The notes: generated from the letters alone by a model not told the origin. Positions 28,601-37,094 are shown, numbered from the stretch's first letter. The stretch is DNA of 64,000 bases from Flavobacteriia bacterium (GCA_947450325.1 CANFUT010000002.1:146203-210202); one strand, 5' to 3'. Made by a program: numbers and translations.

Positions 28601-29331
28601 GGTGTTGTGGTCCAAGCGAGGAAATAAATTGAATATTGCAAATTTGGAATTTTCCAATCTGCAATTTGCAATTGAGAATCAGAAATCTTAAATTGTGCAA
28701 CAACCGTCGTGTCTTTCACATCGCGGTAACATCCCGGTTGGTTCAATTCGTGCGAAGACAATCCTGTACCTGCCTTCGGAGAATAAGGTTGGATCGTGTA
28801 ACCTTTGTACATCAAATCTTTGTTGTACAGTTGACCCAACAACCACCAAACGGATTCCATGTATTTCGGTTCATAAGTGATGTATGGATTTTCCATATCC
28901 ACCCAATAACCCATTTGTTTGGTCAAATTATTCCAAATATCCGTATAACGCATGACCGCTTCGCGACACGCTTTGTTGTAGTCTTCTACAGAAATTTTCT
29001 TCCCAATATCTTCTTTGGTGATTCCCAATTCTTTTTCAACGCCTAATTCGACTGGTAAACCGTGTGTATCCCAACCAGCTTTGCGTTTTACTTGAAATCC
29101 TTTCAATGTTTTGTAACGACAAAAAATATCTTTGATTGAGCGCGCCATCACATGGTGAATTCCAGGCAAACCATTCGCAGATGGTGGACCTTCGAAAAAC
29201 ACGAATGGAGTTTTACCTTCTCTTGAAGTAATGGAAAGGTCAAAAATGGAATTATCGTCCCATTTCTTCATCACTTTTTCTGCTACTTCTGGAAGATTTA
29301 AACCTTTGTACTCTTGATATTTTGAACTCAT
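25687..29331 (-). CDS. ileS: Isoleucyl-tRNA synthetase (with two unusual insertions)
   Basis: 1214 aa from the ATG at 29331. An open frame begins at 29361, but that codon lies inside the -7 element, so it cannot be the start. The class I signatures are present: PSANGLPGIHHVMARSIKD and KMSKRLGNTIDPF; WTTTPWTLSSN marks the editing domain. The long eukaryal-like form matches other Bacteroidota. Two features are odd: a palindromic repeat at 28635-28672 translated as part of SQLQIADWKIPNLQYS, and an AT-rich stretch at about 28160-28470 that lengthens the segment before FKGKDLVGIQYEQLLPY. Confidence 0.95.
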   Translation of the reverse strand: MSSKYQEYKGLNLPEVAEKVMKKWDDNSIFDLSITSREGKTPFVFFEGPPSANGLPGIHHVMARSIKDIFCRYKTLKGFQVKRKAGWDTHGLPVELGVEKELGITKEDIGKKISVEDYNKACREAVMRYTDIWNNLTKQMGYWVDMENPYITYEPKYMESVWWLLGQLYNKDLMYKGYTIQPYSPKAGTGLSSHELNQPGCYRDVKDTTVVAQFKISDSQLQIADWKIPNLQYSIYFLAWTTTPWTLSSNTALAVGPNIEYVLVENQENQYTGEIGSLILAKEKIPQLITGINLEKWVILNLLKGTLDHSIFDGYYQENEVLKYVEIKTIISKASIETYYQKLIDNKIDDLVIYTFYKIEIDNLNQEIESFNLKFDKKIEVRWINDLINQTKGIVFKGKDLVGIQYEQLLPYALPHENADKAFHVIPGDFVTTEDGTGIVHIAPTFGADDAKVAAEAGVPGMLVLDDTGKAVPLVDLQGKFRPEMGEFAGMFVKNEYYDAGTEPERSADVQISIKLKTENKAFKVEKYEHSYPHCWRTDKPILYYPLDSWFVRASNVKERMMELNNTINWKPESTGTGRFGKWLENVNDWNLSRSRYWGIPIPIWATEEGDEQLIISSVEELKNECDKSVKAGYMTENPLANFIVGDMSEANYAQIDLHKNYVDTITLVSASGKPMKREADLIDVWFDSGAMPYAQWHYPFENKELIDNHKGFPGDFIAEGVDQTRGWFYTLHAIATMVFDSVAYKNVISNGLVLDKNGQKMSKRLGNTIDPFQTLDKYGPDATRWYMITNAQPWDNLKFDLDGITEVQRKFFGTLYNTYSFFTLYANIDGFDYSEAEIALENRPEIDQWILSKLNTLIQQVDESYETYEPTKAGRLIQDFVNDQLSNWYVRLCRRRFWKSEDSQDKISAYQTLYTCLETVAILGSPIAPFFMDQLFSDLNAVTKRHSVSSVHLADFPKVNETMINTDLEAQMEIAQRVSSLVLGLRKKERLRVRQPLQKIMVPALSADFAKNIQHISELILSEVNVKELELLEEGNGMLVKSIKPNFKTIGPKYGKQMKAIATLVAGFTQEDIASIESTNAWSGEIEGTEINLDGGDFEIIAQDIPGWLVSSENGITVALDITLTDELRQEGIARELINRVQNLRKDSGLEVTDKINLFVECSSELQNAIQKNGEYVCNEVLANNIQFETLGTDSLIIDLVEEGDAKIALKKG
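28635..28672. repeat. Palindromic repeat element embedded in frame in ileS
   Basis: Arms ATTGCAAATT (28635-28644) and AATTTGCAAT (28663-28672) are perfect inverted repeats. Between them lies a second nested palindrome, TTGGAA-TT-TTCCAA (28644-28657). On the minus strand it encodes QLQIADWKIPNLQ, with no stop and no frame change. It resembles short palindromic elements scattered in Bacteroidota genomes whose translations read like NCKLQIANW. Confidence 0.7.
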
Positions 29332-29358
29332 TACAGGGTATTTTGTCGAATAAAGATG

Positions 29359-29366
29359 CAAAGATA
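29359..29366 (-). promoter_or_regulatory. Putative ileS -7 element
   Basis: On the minus strand the bases read TATCTTTG, a TAnnTTTG match. The ATG at 29331 follows 27 nt later. The upstream candidate start at 29361 falls inside the element, which decides for the shorter protein. Confidence 0.55.
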
Positions 29367-29450
29367 ATCCAAAATTGTAAATTTTAGTTTTCCTGAACAG
29401 AGTTTGAATGCTTGAAATTCTGTAAAAACTAGAATTAAACGATTTATATT

Positions 29451-29458
29451 TACATTTG
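29451..29458 (+). promoter_or_regulatory. Putative -7 element of the sugar permease gene
   Basis: TACATTTG matches TAnnTTTG and ends 17 nt before the ATG at 29476. No clear -33 element. Confidence 0.45.
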
Positions 29459-29475
29459 AAATCAAATCGAAAACC

Positions 29476-31239
29476 ATGTCACAAGCAAAAACAAATTACG
29501 GCGCATTGTCAACTATTATTACTGTTTTCTTTTTCTGGGGATTTATCGCTGCGGGAAATAGTGTATTTATTCCATTTTGTAAGCATTTTTTCAAATTGGA
29601 TCAGTTTCAAAGTCAGTTGATTGATTTTGCATTTTACTTCGCTTACTATTTAGGAGCATTGATTTTATATGCAGTAGGAGTGAAGCGTGGCGAAGATCCA
29701 GTTTCCAAATGGGGATATAAAAAGAGCATCGTTTATGGATTACTTTTTTCCGCATTAGGCGCAGTAGCAATGATTATTTCGCTTTATTTCGGTGTGTTTG
29801 TTGGAATGTTGGTTGGACTTTTCATTGTAGCGCTTGGTTTTTCCTTGCAACAAACTTCAGCGAATCCATTTATGATTTCGTTGGGAGATGAATCAACTGG
29901 TTCAAACCGTGTGAGTTTAGGTGGAGGAATCAATAGTTTAGGAACTACCATCGGTCCATTGGTTGTAGCATTTGCACTTTTTGGTGCTGGAAGCATGAGC
30001 GATGAAATGATTCAATCATTGAGCATGGACAAAGTAATTATTCTCTATGTTTTTGTTGGTTTATTGTTTTTGGGAATTGCAGCATTATTTCATTTTTCAA
30101 AAAAATTGCCGTCAGGAAAAAAGGAAGTCTCAGCAGATGAAAATGTTGGTAAATCGAATAAAGCATTGGCTGCTTTGTTACTAATTACTGGATTATTGAT
30201 TGGATGTTTTTCTCCTGTTTTTAGTAGCTACAGAAGCGCTGAAGCCAAAAAAATTGAAATCATTGAAAAACAACTCAAAGAAACTGAAGAAATAATTGGC
30301 AATGAAAAAAGTCAAATTATTCTCCAAAATGAAATCAAATCGCTAAAAAAACCTTTGGAACAAAAACGCATGATTTGGTTTTCTATGGGCTTGGTAGTTG
30401 TTGTGGGTGGATTGGCAACGTCATTCGTGCTTTCCAAAAAACAAAAATCTGGTTGGGGAGCGATGCAATATCCGCAGTTGATTTTAGGAATGTTGGCGAT
30501 TTTCGTTTATGTCGGCGTTGAAGTAGCGATGGGCAGTAATTTGGGCGAATTGCTCAAACAAAAAGAATTTGGAAATTATTCTTCATCTCAAATTGCGCCA
30601 TTTATTGCGATGTATTGGGGAAGTTTAATGATGGGACGTTGGGCGAGCGCTGTGCATGTTTTCAATCTTTCCAAAACCATGAAAAATGTGTTAACTGCTG
30701 CCTTGCCATTGGTAGCTTTTGGAGTTGTTTTGTATTTCACGCATTTGGCGGGTCACAATATCAATCCACTATACGCTTACGGAATTTGTGTAATTGTGCA
30801 GATTTTAGGCTTTTTCTTAGGTCAGAATAAACCTGCGAAAACCTTGATGATTTTCGGATTTTTAGGAGTAGTTGCGACACTTATCGGATTAATTCCGACA
30901 GCAAGTTTAAATCCAGTTTATGAAATGTTTGGAATGAAAAACACGGGAATCATTTCTGTGTATGCTTTTTTGAGTGCTGGATTATTTTGTTCAATCATGT
31001 GGCCTTGTATTTTTTCACTTTCCTTAGCTGGACTTGGAAAATACCAATCTCAAGGTTCTGCATTTTTGATTATGATGATTCTTGGAGGAGCAATTATTCC
31101 GCCTTTACAAGGTAAAATTAGTGATTTAACGGGAATTCAATCTTCGTTTTTTGTAGGGGTAATTTGTTTTGCTTACTTGACAATTTTTGCCGTTTTGGTG
31201 CGCTCAATCTTGAAAAAACAAGGTGTGACAATGGAATAA
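29476..31239 (+). CDS. MFS sugar permease (FHS family, GluP/FucP-like)
   Basis: 587 aa with about 12 membrane segments. FFFWGFIAAGNSVFIPFCKHFF near residue 16 and LGGGINSLGTTIGPLV near 155 are signatures of the fucose/galactose/glucose:H+ symporters; WPCIFSLSLAGLGKYQSQGSA near 515 is the matching C-terminal block. It is about 150 residues longer than FucP (about 440). The extra text is in the middle loop and contains a charged coiled segment (KKIEIIEKQLKETEEIIGN) flanked by additional hydrophobic stretches. Substrate is uncertain. Transcribed divergently from ileS. Confidence 0.85.
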   Translation: MSQAKTNYGALSTIITVFFFWGFIAAGNSVFIPFCKHFFKLDQFQSQLIDFAFYFAYYLGALILYAVGVKRGEDPVSKWGYKKSIVYGLLFSALGAVAMIISLYFGVFVGMLVGLFIVALGFSLQQTSANPFMISLGDESTGSNRVSLGGGINSLGTTIGPLVVAFALFGAGSMSDEMIQSLSMDKVIILYVFVGLLFLGIAALFHFSKKLPSGKKEVSADENVGKSNKALAALLLITGLLIGCFSPVFSSYRSAEAKKIEIIEKQLKETEEIIGNEKSQIILQNEIKSLKKPLEQKRMIWFSMGLVVVVGGLATSFVLSKKQKSGWGAMQYPQLILGMLAIFVYVGVEVAMGSNLGELLKQKEFGNYSSSQIAPFIAMYWGSLMMGRWASAVHVFNLSKTMKNVLTAALPLVAFGVVLYFTHLAGHNINPLYAYGICVIVQILGFFLGQNKPAKTLMIFGFLGVVATLIGLIPTASLNPVYEMFGMKNTGIISVYAFLSAGLFCSIMWPCIFSLSLAGLGKYQSQGSAFLIMMILGGAIIPPLQGKISDLTGIQSSFFVGVICFAYLTIFAVLVRSILKKQGVTME

Positions 31240-31303
31240 TTTTTTTCAGAGATTCAGTTTTTAGACTAGAATTTATTCCAAATCTTGATTATCTTTAATC
31301 TCC

Positions 31304-32761
31304 ATGTCTGAAGAAAAGCAAATTTTTACGCTCAAACAAGTTGCCCAGTCGATTCAAAAAGTGATTTCTGAACGATATAGTCGTTTGTATTGGGTTCAGG
31401 CTGAAATGCACAAGCTGAATTACACCAACAAAGGACATTGTTATCCAGAATTGGTGCAAAAAGAATATGGAAAAATTGTGGCAGAAATGCGCGGAACGAT
31501 TTGGAAAGCGCAGTTTGATAAAATCAGTAAATCTTTTTCAGAAGTTGTCAAGGAGCCATTGAAAGATGGAATGAGTTTGCTTTTTTTGGTAAAAATTAGT
31601 TTTCATCCTTTGTATGGAATGGGATTGGAGGTAGTTGATATCGACCCAACTTTTGCCTTGGGAGAATTACAAAAAGAAAGGGAAGAAACGCTCAAAAGAT
31701 TGACTAAAGAAGGAATTTTAAACGCCAATCAGCGCTTAGATTTTCCTTTATTACCGCAAAGAATCGCTGTTATTTCAGTTGAATCAAGCAAAGGATTGTC
31801 AGATTTTTACAGCGTTGTACAAGGCAATCAATGGAATTATACTTTCTTTTTCATGCTTTTTACCGCTCAATTAAACGGCGATTTAGCGGTCGATTCGATT
31901 CAAAACCAATTGCGCAAAATTGAAAAAGTAAAACACCATTTTGACGCTGTGGCCATTATTCGTGGTGGTGGAGGGGAAATTGGTTTGTCGTGCTACAACA
32001 ACTATGAATTGTCGAAAGCAATTGCCACTTTTCCCTTACCTGTTTTGACAGGAATTGGACATTCCACTAATATTACCGTTTCGGAGATGGTCGCGTTTCG
32101 AAATGCGATTACGCCGACTGAATTGGGTGAATTTTTGATCCAATGTTTTCACAATTTTTCGGTTCCTGTTAAAGATGCGCAGAGATCTTTGAAAATGGAA
32201 GTGAATCAATTTATGCAAGACCAAAAGATTGAACTGGCAAATGAATTGAGGATTTTTAAAAATGTTAGCTATCAACGCTTGTTTCAAACCAATCAGATTT
32301 TGAATTCAACTACCAAAAATCTTTCGTTGCATTCCAGATTTAGGTTTAATAACGAACGAAAAGTGTTGGATTCTTCTGCTGACCAACTTAAGTCGCATGT
32401 CAGAAGCAAGAAAAATTTTGAGAATCAAAGAATCAATCAGTTACAATTGAATTTAGTAAAACACGTAAAGGTAAATTTCAATGTTAGTCAGAATCAAGTT
32501 CGAGATACACATACTTTTATGATGCAGCAATTGCCGAAATTTTTCATTAAAACGGAGCAAACAATTATAAATTTAGAGAAAAATGTGAAGTTGATGGATC
32601 CAACTTTGTTGCTCAAACGCGGATATTCCTTAAGTTTATTCCAAGGTAAAATTATCAATGCCAAAAATCCTGTAAAATCAGGCGACATAATTGAAACAGT
32701 CACATTTGAAAATCGAATCACAAGTGAAGTAAAAGAAATTAAAAAAGAAGATAATGAGTGA
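31304..32761 (+). CDS. xseA: Exodeoxyribonuclease VII large subunit
   Basis: 485 aa. The N-terminal OB-like domain (YWVQAEMHKLNYTNKGHCYPEL) is followed by the catalytic core with RIAVISVESSKGLSDF, AVAIIRGGGGEIGLSCYNNYEL and LTGIGHSTNITVSEMVA, then a long coiled coil and the C-terminal LLKRGYSLSLFQGK block. With XseB it degrades single-stranded DNA to acid-soluble oligonucleotides in repair. The stop overlaps the xseB start by 8 bp. A near-match -7 element (TATCTTTA, 31290-31297) lies 6 nt before the ATG. Confidence 0.93.
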   Translation: MSEEKQIFTLKQVAQSIQKVISERYSRLYWVQAEMHKLNYTNKGHCYPELVQKEYGKIVAEMRGTIWKAQFDKISKSFSEVVKEPLKDGMSLLFLVKISFHPLYGMGLEVVDIDPTFALGELQKEREETLKRLTKEGILNANQRLDFPLLPQRIAVISVESSKGLSDFYSVVQGNQWNYTFFFMLFTAQLNGDLAVDSIQNQLRKIEKVKHHFDAVAIIRGGGGEIGLSCYNNYELSKAIATFPLPVLTGIGHSTNITVSEMVAFRNAITPTELGEFLIQCFHNFSVPVKDAQRSLKMEVNQFMQDQKIELANELRIFKNVSYQRLFQTNQILNSTTKNLSLHSRFRFNNERKVLDSSADQLKSHVRSKKNFENQRINQLQLNLVKHVKVNFNVSQNQVRDTHTFMMQQLPKFFIKTEQTIINLEKNVKLMDPTLLLKRGYSLSLFQGKIINAKNPVKSGDIIETVTFENRITSEVKEIKKEDNE

Positions 32762-32954
32762 AGAAATAAAATACACCGATGCTTTTGAAGAATTGCAACA
32801 AATTGTACTTGAGATCGAAGAAGGGGAAATTACGGTCGATGAATTGGCTGTAAAAGTCAAACGCGCGGCACAATTGATCAAAATTTGTAAAAATAAATTA
32901 GCTACAACGGAAGAAGATGTCAATGAAATCTTGAAAGAATTGGAAGGCGAATAA
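32754..32954 (+). CDS. xseB: Exodeoxyribonuclease VII small subunit
   Basis: 66 aa. Typical XseB text of two antiparallel helices: YTDAFEELQQIVLEIEEGEITVDEL, then KRAAQLIKICKNKLATTEEDVNEIL. The subunit wraps the XseA coiled coil in a multi-copy complex and is required for activity. Overlap of 8 bp with xseA indicates coupled translation, matching the stoichiometric need. Confidence 0.93.
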   Translation: MSEEIKYTDAFEELQQIVLEIEEGEITVDELAVKVKRAAQLIKICKNKLATTEEDVNEILKELEGE

Positions 32955-32975
32955 GAAACTTTTTGGTCTTAATTT

Positions 32976-33004
32976 TTGACTTATTCCAATTATTCCTAAC
33001 TTCG
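32976..33004 (+). promoter_or_regulatory. Putative ftsX promoter
   Basis: TTG at 32976-32978 within a T run and TAACTTCG at 32997-33004 (one mismatch to TAnnTTTG) are 18 nt apart. The ATG is only 5 nt after the -7 element. Confidence 0.4.
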
Positions 33005-33009
33005 TAGCG

Positions 33010-33900
33010 ATGAGTGCAAGTGCAGAAAAGTATAATCAACGTGGATTAAGAACGAGTTATGTATCAACCGTGATCGGAATATCATTGGTTTTGTTCATGA
33101 TTGGCTTGGTTTTAGGAGGCGTTTTGGCGCTTAATTCTGTGCAAACTCAAGCAAAAGAAAATCTGCAAGGCGATTTGTTTTTTAACGCTGAAATGAACGA
33201 GGCGGACATCAAACAGATTGAACAAGAATTGAAAACTTGGCCCGAATTCAAAGAAGTTTATTTCGTTTCGCCAGAAAGAGCGATGGAAGAGTTCAGCGGG
33301 TTAAACAGCGATACCAAAGAAATTGAAAGCATTTTTGATGGCGAAAATTTTTTCCCGCCAAACATTGGCTACAAACCAAAGGCTGAATTCGCCAATAAAG
33401 AAGGAATGAAGGCGTTGAAAACAAAATTGCTTAATGCCTATCCTGAAGAAATCGATGAGGTAAATTACGATGAAGCAAGTGTTGAAAATGTAAATTTAGG
33501 ATTTCGTCAGTTTGCTGTGTTGATTTTGCTGGTTGCTGTTTTACTGATTATCGTTGCTGTTGCGATGATTAACAACACCATTCGTTTGGCTTTGTATTCA
33601 AAAAGATTTACAATTAAAACAATGCAATTGGTTGGTGCGACTTCAGGCTTTATTAGAAAGCCATTTTTATTGCAAGCCATTTTACAAGGATTGATTTCCG
33701 CGATTATTGGAATGGCTTTGTTGATGTCACTATTTTATGCTTTGGACAATATTCTTAAAACCATCGAAATTGGATTCGAATTTAATACCTTCTTGATACT
33801 ATTTTTAGCGATTTTGAGTTTAGGTATTATCATCACTTGGATTTCAACGTGGTTTGCGCTCAATAAATATTTGCGCATGAAATTAGATGACCTTTATTAA
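33010..33900 (+). CDS. ftsX: Cell-division protein FtsX
   Basis: 296 aa. One N-terminal membrane segment (about 22-45), an extracytoplasmic domain (about 50-165, including EQELKTWPEFKEVYFVSPERAM) and three C-terminal membrane segments with KTMQLVGATSGFIRKPFLLQA form the FtsX fold of the ABC exporter permease superfamily. With FtsE it activates cell-wall hydrolases at the septum; ftsE is not in this window, as is common in Bacteroidota. It leads the ftsX-DUF3098-uppP-truB run. Confidence 0.9.
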   Translation: MSASAEKYNQRGLRTSYVSTVIGISLVLFMIGLVLGGVLALNSVQTQAKENLQGDLFFNAEMNEADIKQIEQELKTWPEFKEVYFVSPERAMEEFSGLNSDTKEIESIFDGENFFPPNIGYKPKAEFANKEGMKALKTKLLNAYPEEIDEVNYDEASVENVNLGFRQFAVLILLVAVLLIIVAVAMINNTIRLALYSKRFTIKTMQLVGATSGFIRKPFLLQAILQGLISAIIGMALLMSLFYALDNILKTIEIGFEFNTFLILFLAILSLGIIITWISTWFALNKYLRMKLDDLY

Positions 33901-33941
33901 TCTTTTTTTAGAAAAATATTTAATCAATTTAAGTTTCAAAA

Positions 33942-34196
33942 ATGAAAAATAACATGTTTGCTTTCGGAAAAGAAAATTACAGAATCTTATTGATTGGATT
34001 GGTAATCAATGTAATTGGTTTTGTGTTGATGATTGGCGGTGGATCAGAAGATCCAAGTAAATTTGATGCAGACGAACTTTTTAGCCCTGTAAGATTGACG
34101 ATTTCTCCGATTCTAATTGTTGCTGGTTATGTTGTCATGATTTATGCAATTATGAAAAAACCAAAATCTGACAGTAAAGAAATTACCAAGGATTAA
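33942..34196 (+). CDS. DUF3098 small membrane protein
   Basis: 84 aa with two membrane segments (about 12-32 and 50-72) joined by a short loop (GGGSEDPSKFDADELFSP). This matches DUF3098, a family largely restricted to Bacteroidota and usually placed between ftsX and uppP, as here. Its role is unknown; the position suggests work in division or undecaprenyl lipid recycling (inference from context). Confidence 0.88.
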   Translation: MKNNMFAFGKENYRILLIGLVINVIGFVLMIGGGSEDPSKFDADELFSPVRLTISPILIVAGYVVMIYAIMKKPKSDSKEITKD

Positions 34197-34240
34197 TCTT
34201 ATAAAATGACAATTTAATTGTCAATCATTCAATACTTTAT

Positions 34241-35035
34241 ATGGGAATTATAGAAGCCATTATCCTAGCCATCGTTGAAGGCCTAACGGAGTTTTTACCA
34301 GTTTCTTCTACTGGTCACATGATTATTGCATCGTCAATGATGGGTATCGCAACTGAAGAATTCGTGAAACTTTTTACAATCGTGATTCAATTGGGAGCAA
34401 TACTTTCTGTGTTTGTTTTGTATTTCAAGAGATTTTTTCAATCGGTTAATTTTTATTTGAAGTTGATTGTTGCATTCATACCTGCGGCAGTTTTCGGTGT
34501 TCTTTTGAGCGATAAAATTGATCAATTGATGGAAAGTCCTTTGGCTGTAGCGATATCTTTGCTCGTCGGAGGTGTAATTTTATTGTTTGTTGACAAATGG
34601 TTTAATCGTCCAACAGTGCATGAAGAGGAAAATATTGACTTTTTGACTGCTTTTAAAATTGGATTATTTCAATGTATCGCCATGATTCCTGGAGTTTCTC
34701 GTTCTGGAGCCACAATTGTAGGTGGGATGAGCCAGAAGTTAAGCAGGAAAGTCGCAGCAGAATTCTCTTTTTTCTTGGCTGTTCCAACAATGTTGGCTGC
34801 AACAGGAAAGAAATTGTACGACTTTTTAAAAGAAGGAAATTCATTTACTTCGGAAGAAATAAAGATTTTAGCTATTGGAAATGTCGTAGCATTTGTTGTG
34901 GCACTTTTGGCAATTAAAACTTTCATAGGATTTTTGAATAAAAATGGATTCAAAATTTTTGGATGGTATAGAATTGTTGTTGGTTTAGCAATCATCATTT
35001 TGTTAGCTGTTGGCTACGAACTGAAGGTAGTTTAA
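34241..35035 (+). CDS. uppP: Undecaprenyl-diphosphatase
   Basis: 264 aa, about eight membrane segments. The first catalytic block [17 protein letters not shown] and the second [14 protein letters not shown], both required for activity in UppP/BacA, are intact. It dephosphorylates undecaprenyl pyrophosphate so the lipid carrier can be reused in peptidoglycan synthesis and can confer bacitracin tolerance. It lies 44 nt after DUF3098 and 38 nt before truB. Confidence 0.95.
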   Translation: MGIIEAIILAIVEGLTEFLPVSSTGHMIIASSMMGIATEEFVKLFTIVIQLGAILSVFVLYFKRFFQSVNFYLKLIVAFIPAAVFGVLLSDKIDQLMESPLAVAISLLVGGVILLFVDKWFNRPTVHEEENIDFLTAFKIGLFQCIAMIPGVSRSGATIVGGMSQKLSRKVAAEFSFFLAVPTMLAATGKKLYDFLKEGNSFTSEEIKILAIGNVVAFVVALLAIKTFIGFLNKNGFKIFGWYRIVVGLAIIILLAVGYELKVV

Positions 35036-35073
35036 ATCGCGTCATTTCCTAAATTTCTCACTCACTTTTTATC

Positions 35074-35763
35074 ATGATAGATTTTCAAGAAGGATTCACC
35101 ATGTTGGTTGATAAGCCTTATAAATGGACTTCCTTCGATGCGGTAAATAAACTTCGCTGGAATATCAAACAAAAACTTGGTGTCAAGAAAATCAAAGTTG
35201 GTCATGCGGGCACTTTAGATCCTTTAGCAACTGGTTTATTGGTGATTTGCACGGGTAAAAACACCAAATTGATAGAGTCATTTACTGCAGATGAAAAATC
35301 TTATACTGGTACTTTTTTGATTGGAAAAACAACGCCTTCTTACGATTTGGAATCTGAATATGATGCAGAATTTCCGACCGAACACATAACAGAAGAATTG
35401 ATTGATTCAGTGCGTGCTTCGATGATTGGAGTGCAGCAACAAGTGCCACCAATATTTTCGGCCAAACAAGTAGATGGACAAAGAGCTTACGATTTAGCTA
35501 GAGCTGGAAAAACGGTTGAATTGAAAGCAAATACAGTTGAAATCATAGATTTTCAAATCACAGCAAATAGATTTCCAGAAGTTGATTTTTTTATAAAATG
35601 CAGTAAGGGAACTTATATTCGTTCAATTGCAAGAGATTTTGGTTTAGCATTGCAAAGTGGAGCAACAATGATTGCTTTGCGAAGAACTGCTTCAGGAGAT
35701 TTCAAGATTGAAGACTCAAAAACGGTTGATGAATGGCTAGAATTAATAAAGAACGACAAATAA
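35074..35763 (+). CDS. truB: tRNA pseudouridine-55 synthase
   Basis: 229 aa. The catalytic Asp is in VGHAGTLDPLATGLLVICTG; DKPYKWTSFDAVNKLR and SKGTYIRSIARDFG are further TruB signatures. It makes pseudouridine 55 in the T-loop of tRNAs. It is on the short side because the C-terminal PUA-like region is reduced, as in other Bacteroidota. Last gene of the ftsX operon; the convergent HNH gene ends 9 nt after its stop. Confidence 0.95.
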   Translation: MIDFQEGFTMLVDKPYKWTSFDAVNKLRWNIKQKLGVKKIKVGHAGTLDPLATGLLVICTGKNTKLIESFTADEKSYTGTFLIGKTTPSYDLESEYDAEFPTEHITEELIDSVRASMIGVQQQVPPIFSAKQVDGQRAYDLARAGKTVELKANTVEIIDFQITANRFPEVDFFIKCSKGTYIRSIARDFGLALQSGATMIALRRTASGDFKIEDSKTVDEWLELIKNDK

Positions 35764-35772
35764 AGTTCTTTT

Positions 35773-36369
35773 CTATTGCGCTTCTTCTTCGGTAAATGTT
35801 TTTAGTGTTTTGTGAATATGTGAAACACTGCATTCATATTTTGTTGCTAATTGTTGCAAAGTAAAACCTTTTTCTTCTCTCAAATATTTGATTCTTTTTT
35901 TCTTTCCGAAATCCAACGGATCTGGTCTTCCCATTGATTTATTACCACCTTTTGGACCGTATTTTAATCTTCTTTTAAGCCAAAGTGTTGAATTGTCTCT
36001 CTTTCCAGTTTCAAAACCAATGCGAATGGATTCACTGTATGAACTCCATCTTAAGTTTTCAATATTATTATTTGAAATATCACCGTCGATGTGAATAACG
36101 ATTTTCTGTTTTCTTGGAAAATTATTTTTGATAAATGCCAAAGCAAGCGCTTTATGAGGATAAACGGTATTTCGTTTTCCTTTGTCATCAATCAAATCAG
36201 TCATTAAAAATCCATTTACAGGATGTTTTCTGAGCTTTTTTGTTTTTGATTTTAATTCAATTACCCTTCCTGATTTGTATTTTTTTGTTCTTTCGATTGA
36301 ACGAATTTCTCCAGCATTTGAAATTTCATAATCAGAATAACCAGGTATTGTTTTCCATTCTGTTGACAT
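35773..36369 (-). CDS. Free-standing NUMOD4-HNH homing-type endonuclease with C-terminal HTH
   Basis: 198 aa in three parts. NUMOD4: EWKTIPGYSDYEISNAGEIRS at residues 4-24. HNH_3 core: PHKALALAFIKN then IHIDGDISNNNIENLRW (about 75-110), with the histidines and NN/NLRW of the family. C-terminal resolvase-like HTH: GRPDPLDFG then GFTLQQLATKYECSVSHIHKTL (about 150-190). This architecture is typical of phage and mobile-intron homing endonucleases. No intron or phage genes lie nearby; it stands between truB and an ECF sigma gene, on the opposite strand to both. Confidence 0.85.
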   Translation of the reverse strand: MSTEWKTIPGYSDYEISNAGEIRSIERTKKYKSGRVIELKSKTKKLRKHPVNGFLMTDLIDDKGKRNTVYPHKALALAFIKNNFPRKQKIVIHIDGDISNNNIENLRWSSYSESIRIGFETGKRDNSTLWLKRRLKYGPKGGNKSMGRPDPLDFGKKKRIKYLREEKGFTLQQLATKYECSVSHIHKTLKTFTEEEAQ

Positions 36370-36608
36370 GTTTCTGCTTAATTTTTAGAATAACATTTAT
36401 CTACAGTGTATTGTTTGGTAAAATCTTTAAAAAAAATAATTGTTTTTAAAAAAAGTGTGAAAAATAATAACTTTATTATTATATCTTAAGTTTTGGGAAA
36501 AATAATTATTTGCAGATTAATTCATTAATCAATTAATTTCAAAAAAAAATAAGAGAAGCATTGTAACTTTTTTATATTTAAACTGTCCTAACTATTGAAA
36601 ACAAATTA

Positions 36609-37094
36609 ATGAACGCTATAGAATATAATTTTGCAGTTGATACATATTCAGATAATGTGTATCGTTTTGTCTTGAAACATCTTAAGAATGAGATGTCGGC
36701 AAAAGACATTGTGCAAGATACCTTCTTGAAAGTTTGGTTGAAACATGAAGAGATACAAGCCGATAAAGTGAAGTCTTATTTATTCACAACAGCATATCAC
36801 TGTATCATTGATTGGATCAACAAAGAAAAAAGAAATGGAGATTTTGAAAAAGTATCGGAGAATTTGTCAAGTCCACGTAGTTTAGAGTTTGATGTTTCTT
36901 CAATTTTAGACGAAGCATTAAATAGACTGCCAGAAATTCAAAAAACTGTGGTACTTTTAAGAGATTATGAAGGTTATAATTATGCAGAAATTGCAGAAAT
37001 AACTAAATTGAACGAATCTCAAGTGAAAGTTTATATTTTTAGGGCACGTCAAGCGTTAAAAGTTTATTTAAAGTCAAGAGAATTAGTCGCATGA
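36609..37094 (+). CDS. ECF-type RNA polymerase sigma factor
   Basis: 161 aa. Region 2 holds ARNEM-like text (SAKDIVQDTFLKVWLKHEEI) and region 4 the HTH (LNRLPEIQKTVVLLRDYEGYNYAEIAEITKLNESQVKVYIFRAR begins near residue 110). Region 3 is absent, as expected for ECF factors. It redirects RNA polymerase in response to an envelope or other signal. It overlaps the next gene by 4 bp (ATGA), a classic sigma/anti-sigma arrangement. Confidence 0.92.
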   Translation: MNAIEYNFAVDTYSDNVYRFVLKHLKNEMSAKDIVQDTFLKVWLKHEEIQADKVKSYLFTTAYHCIIDWINKEKRNGDFEKVSENLSSPRSLEFDVSSILDEALNRLPEIQKTVVLLRDYEGYNYAEIAEITKLNESQVKVYIFRARQALKVYLKSRELVA

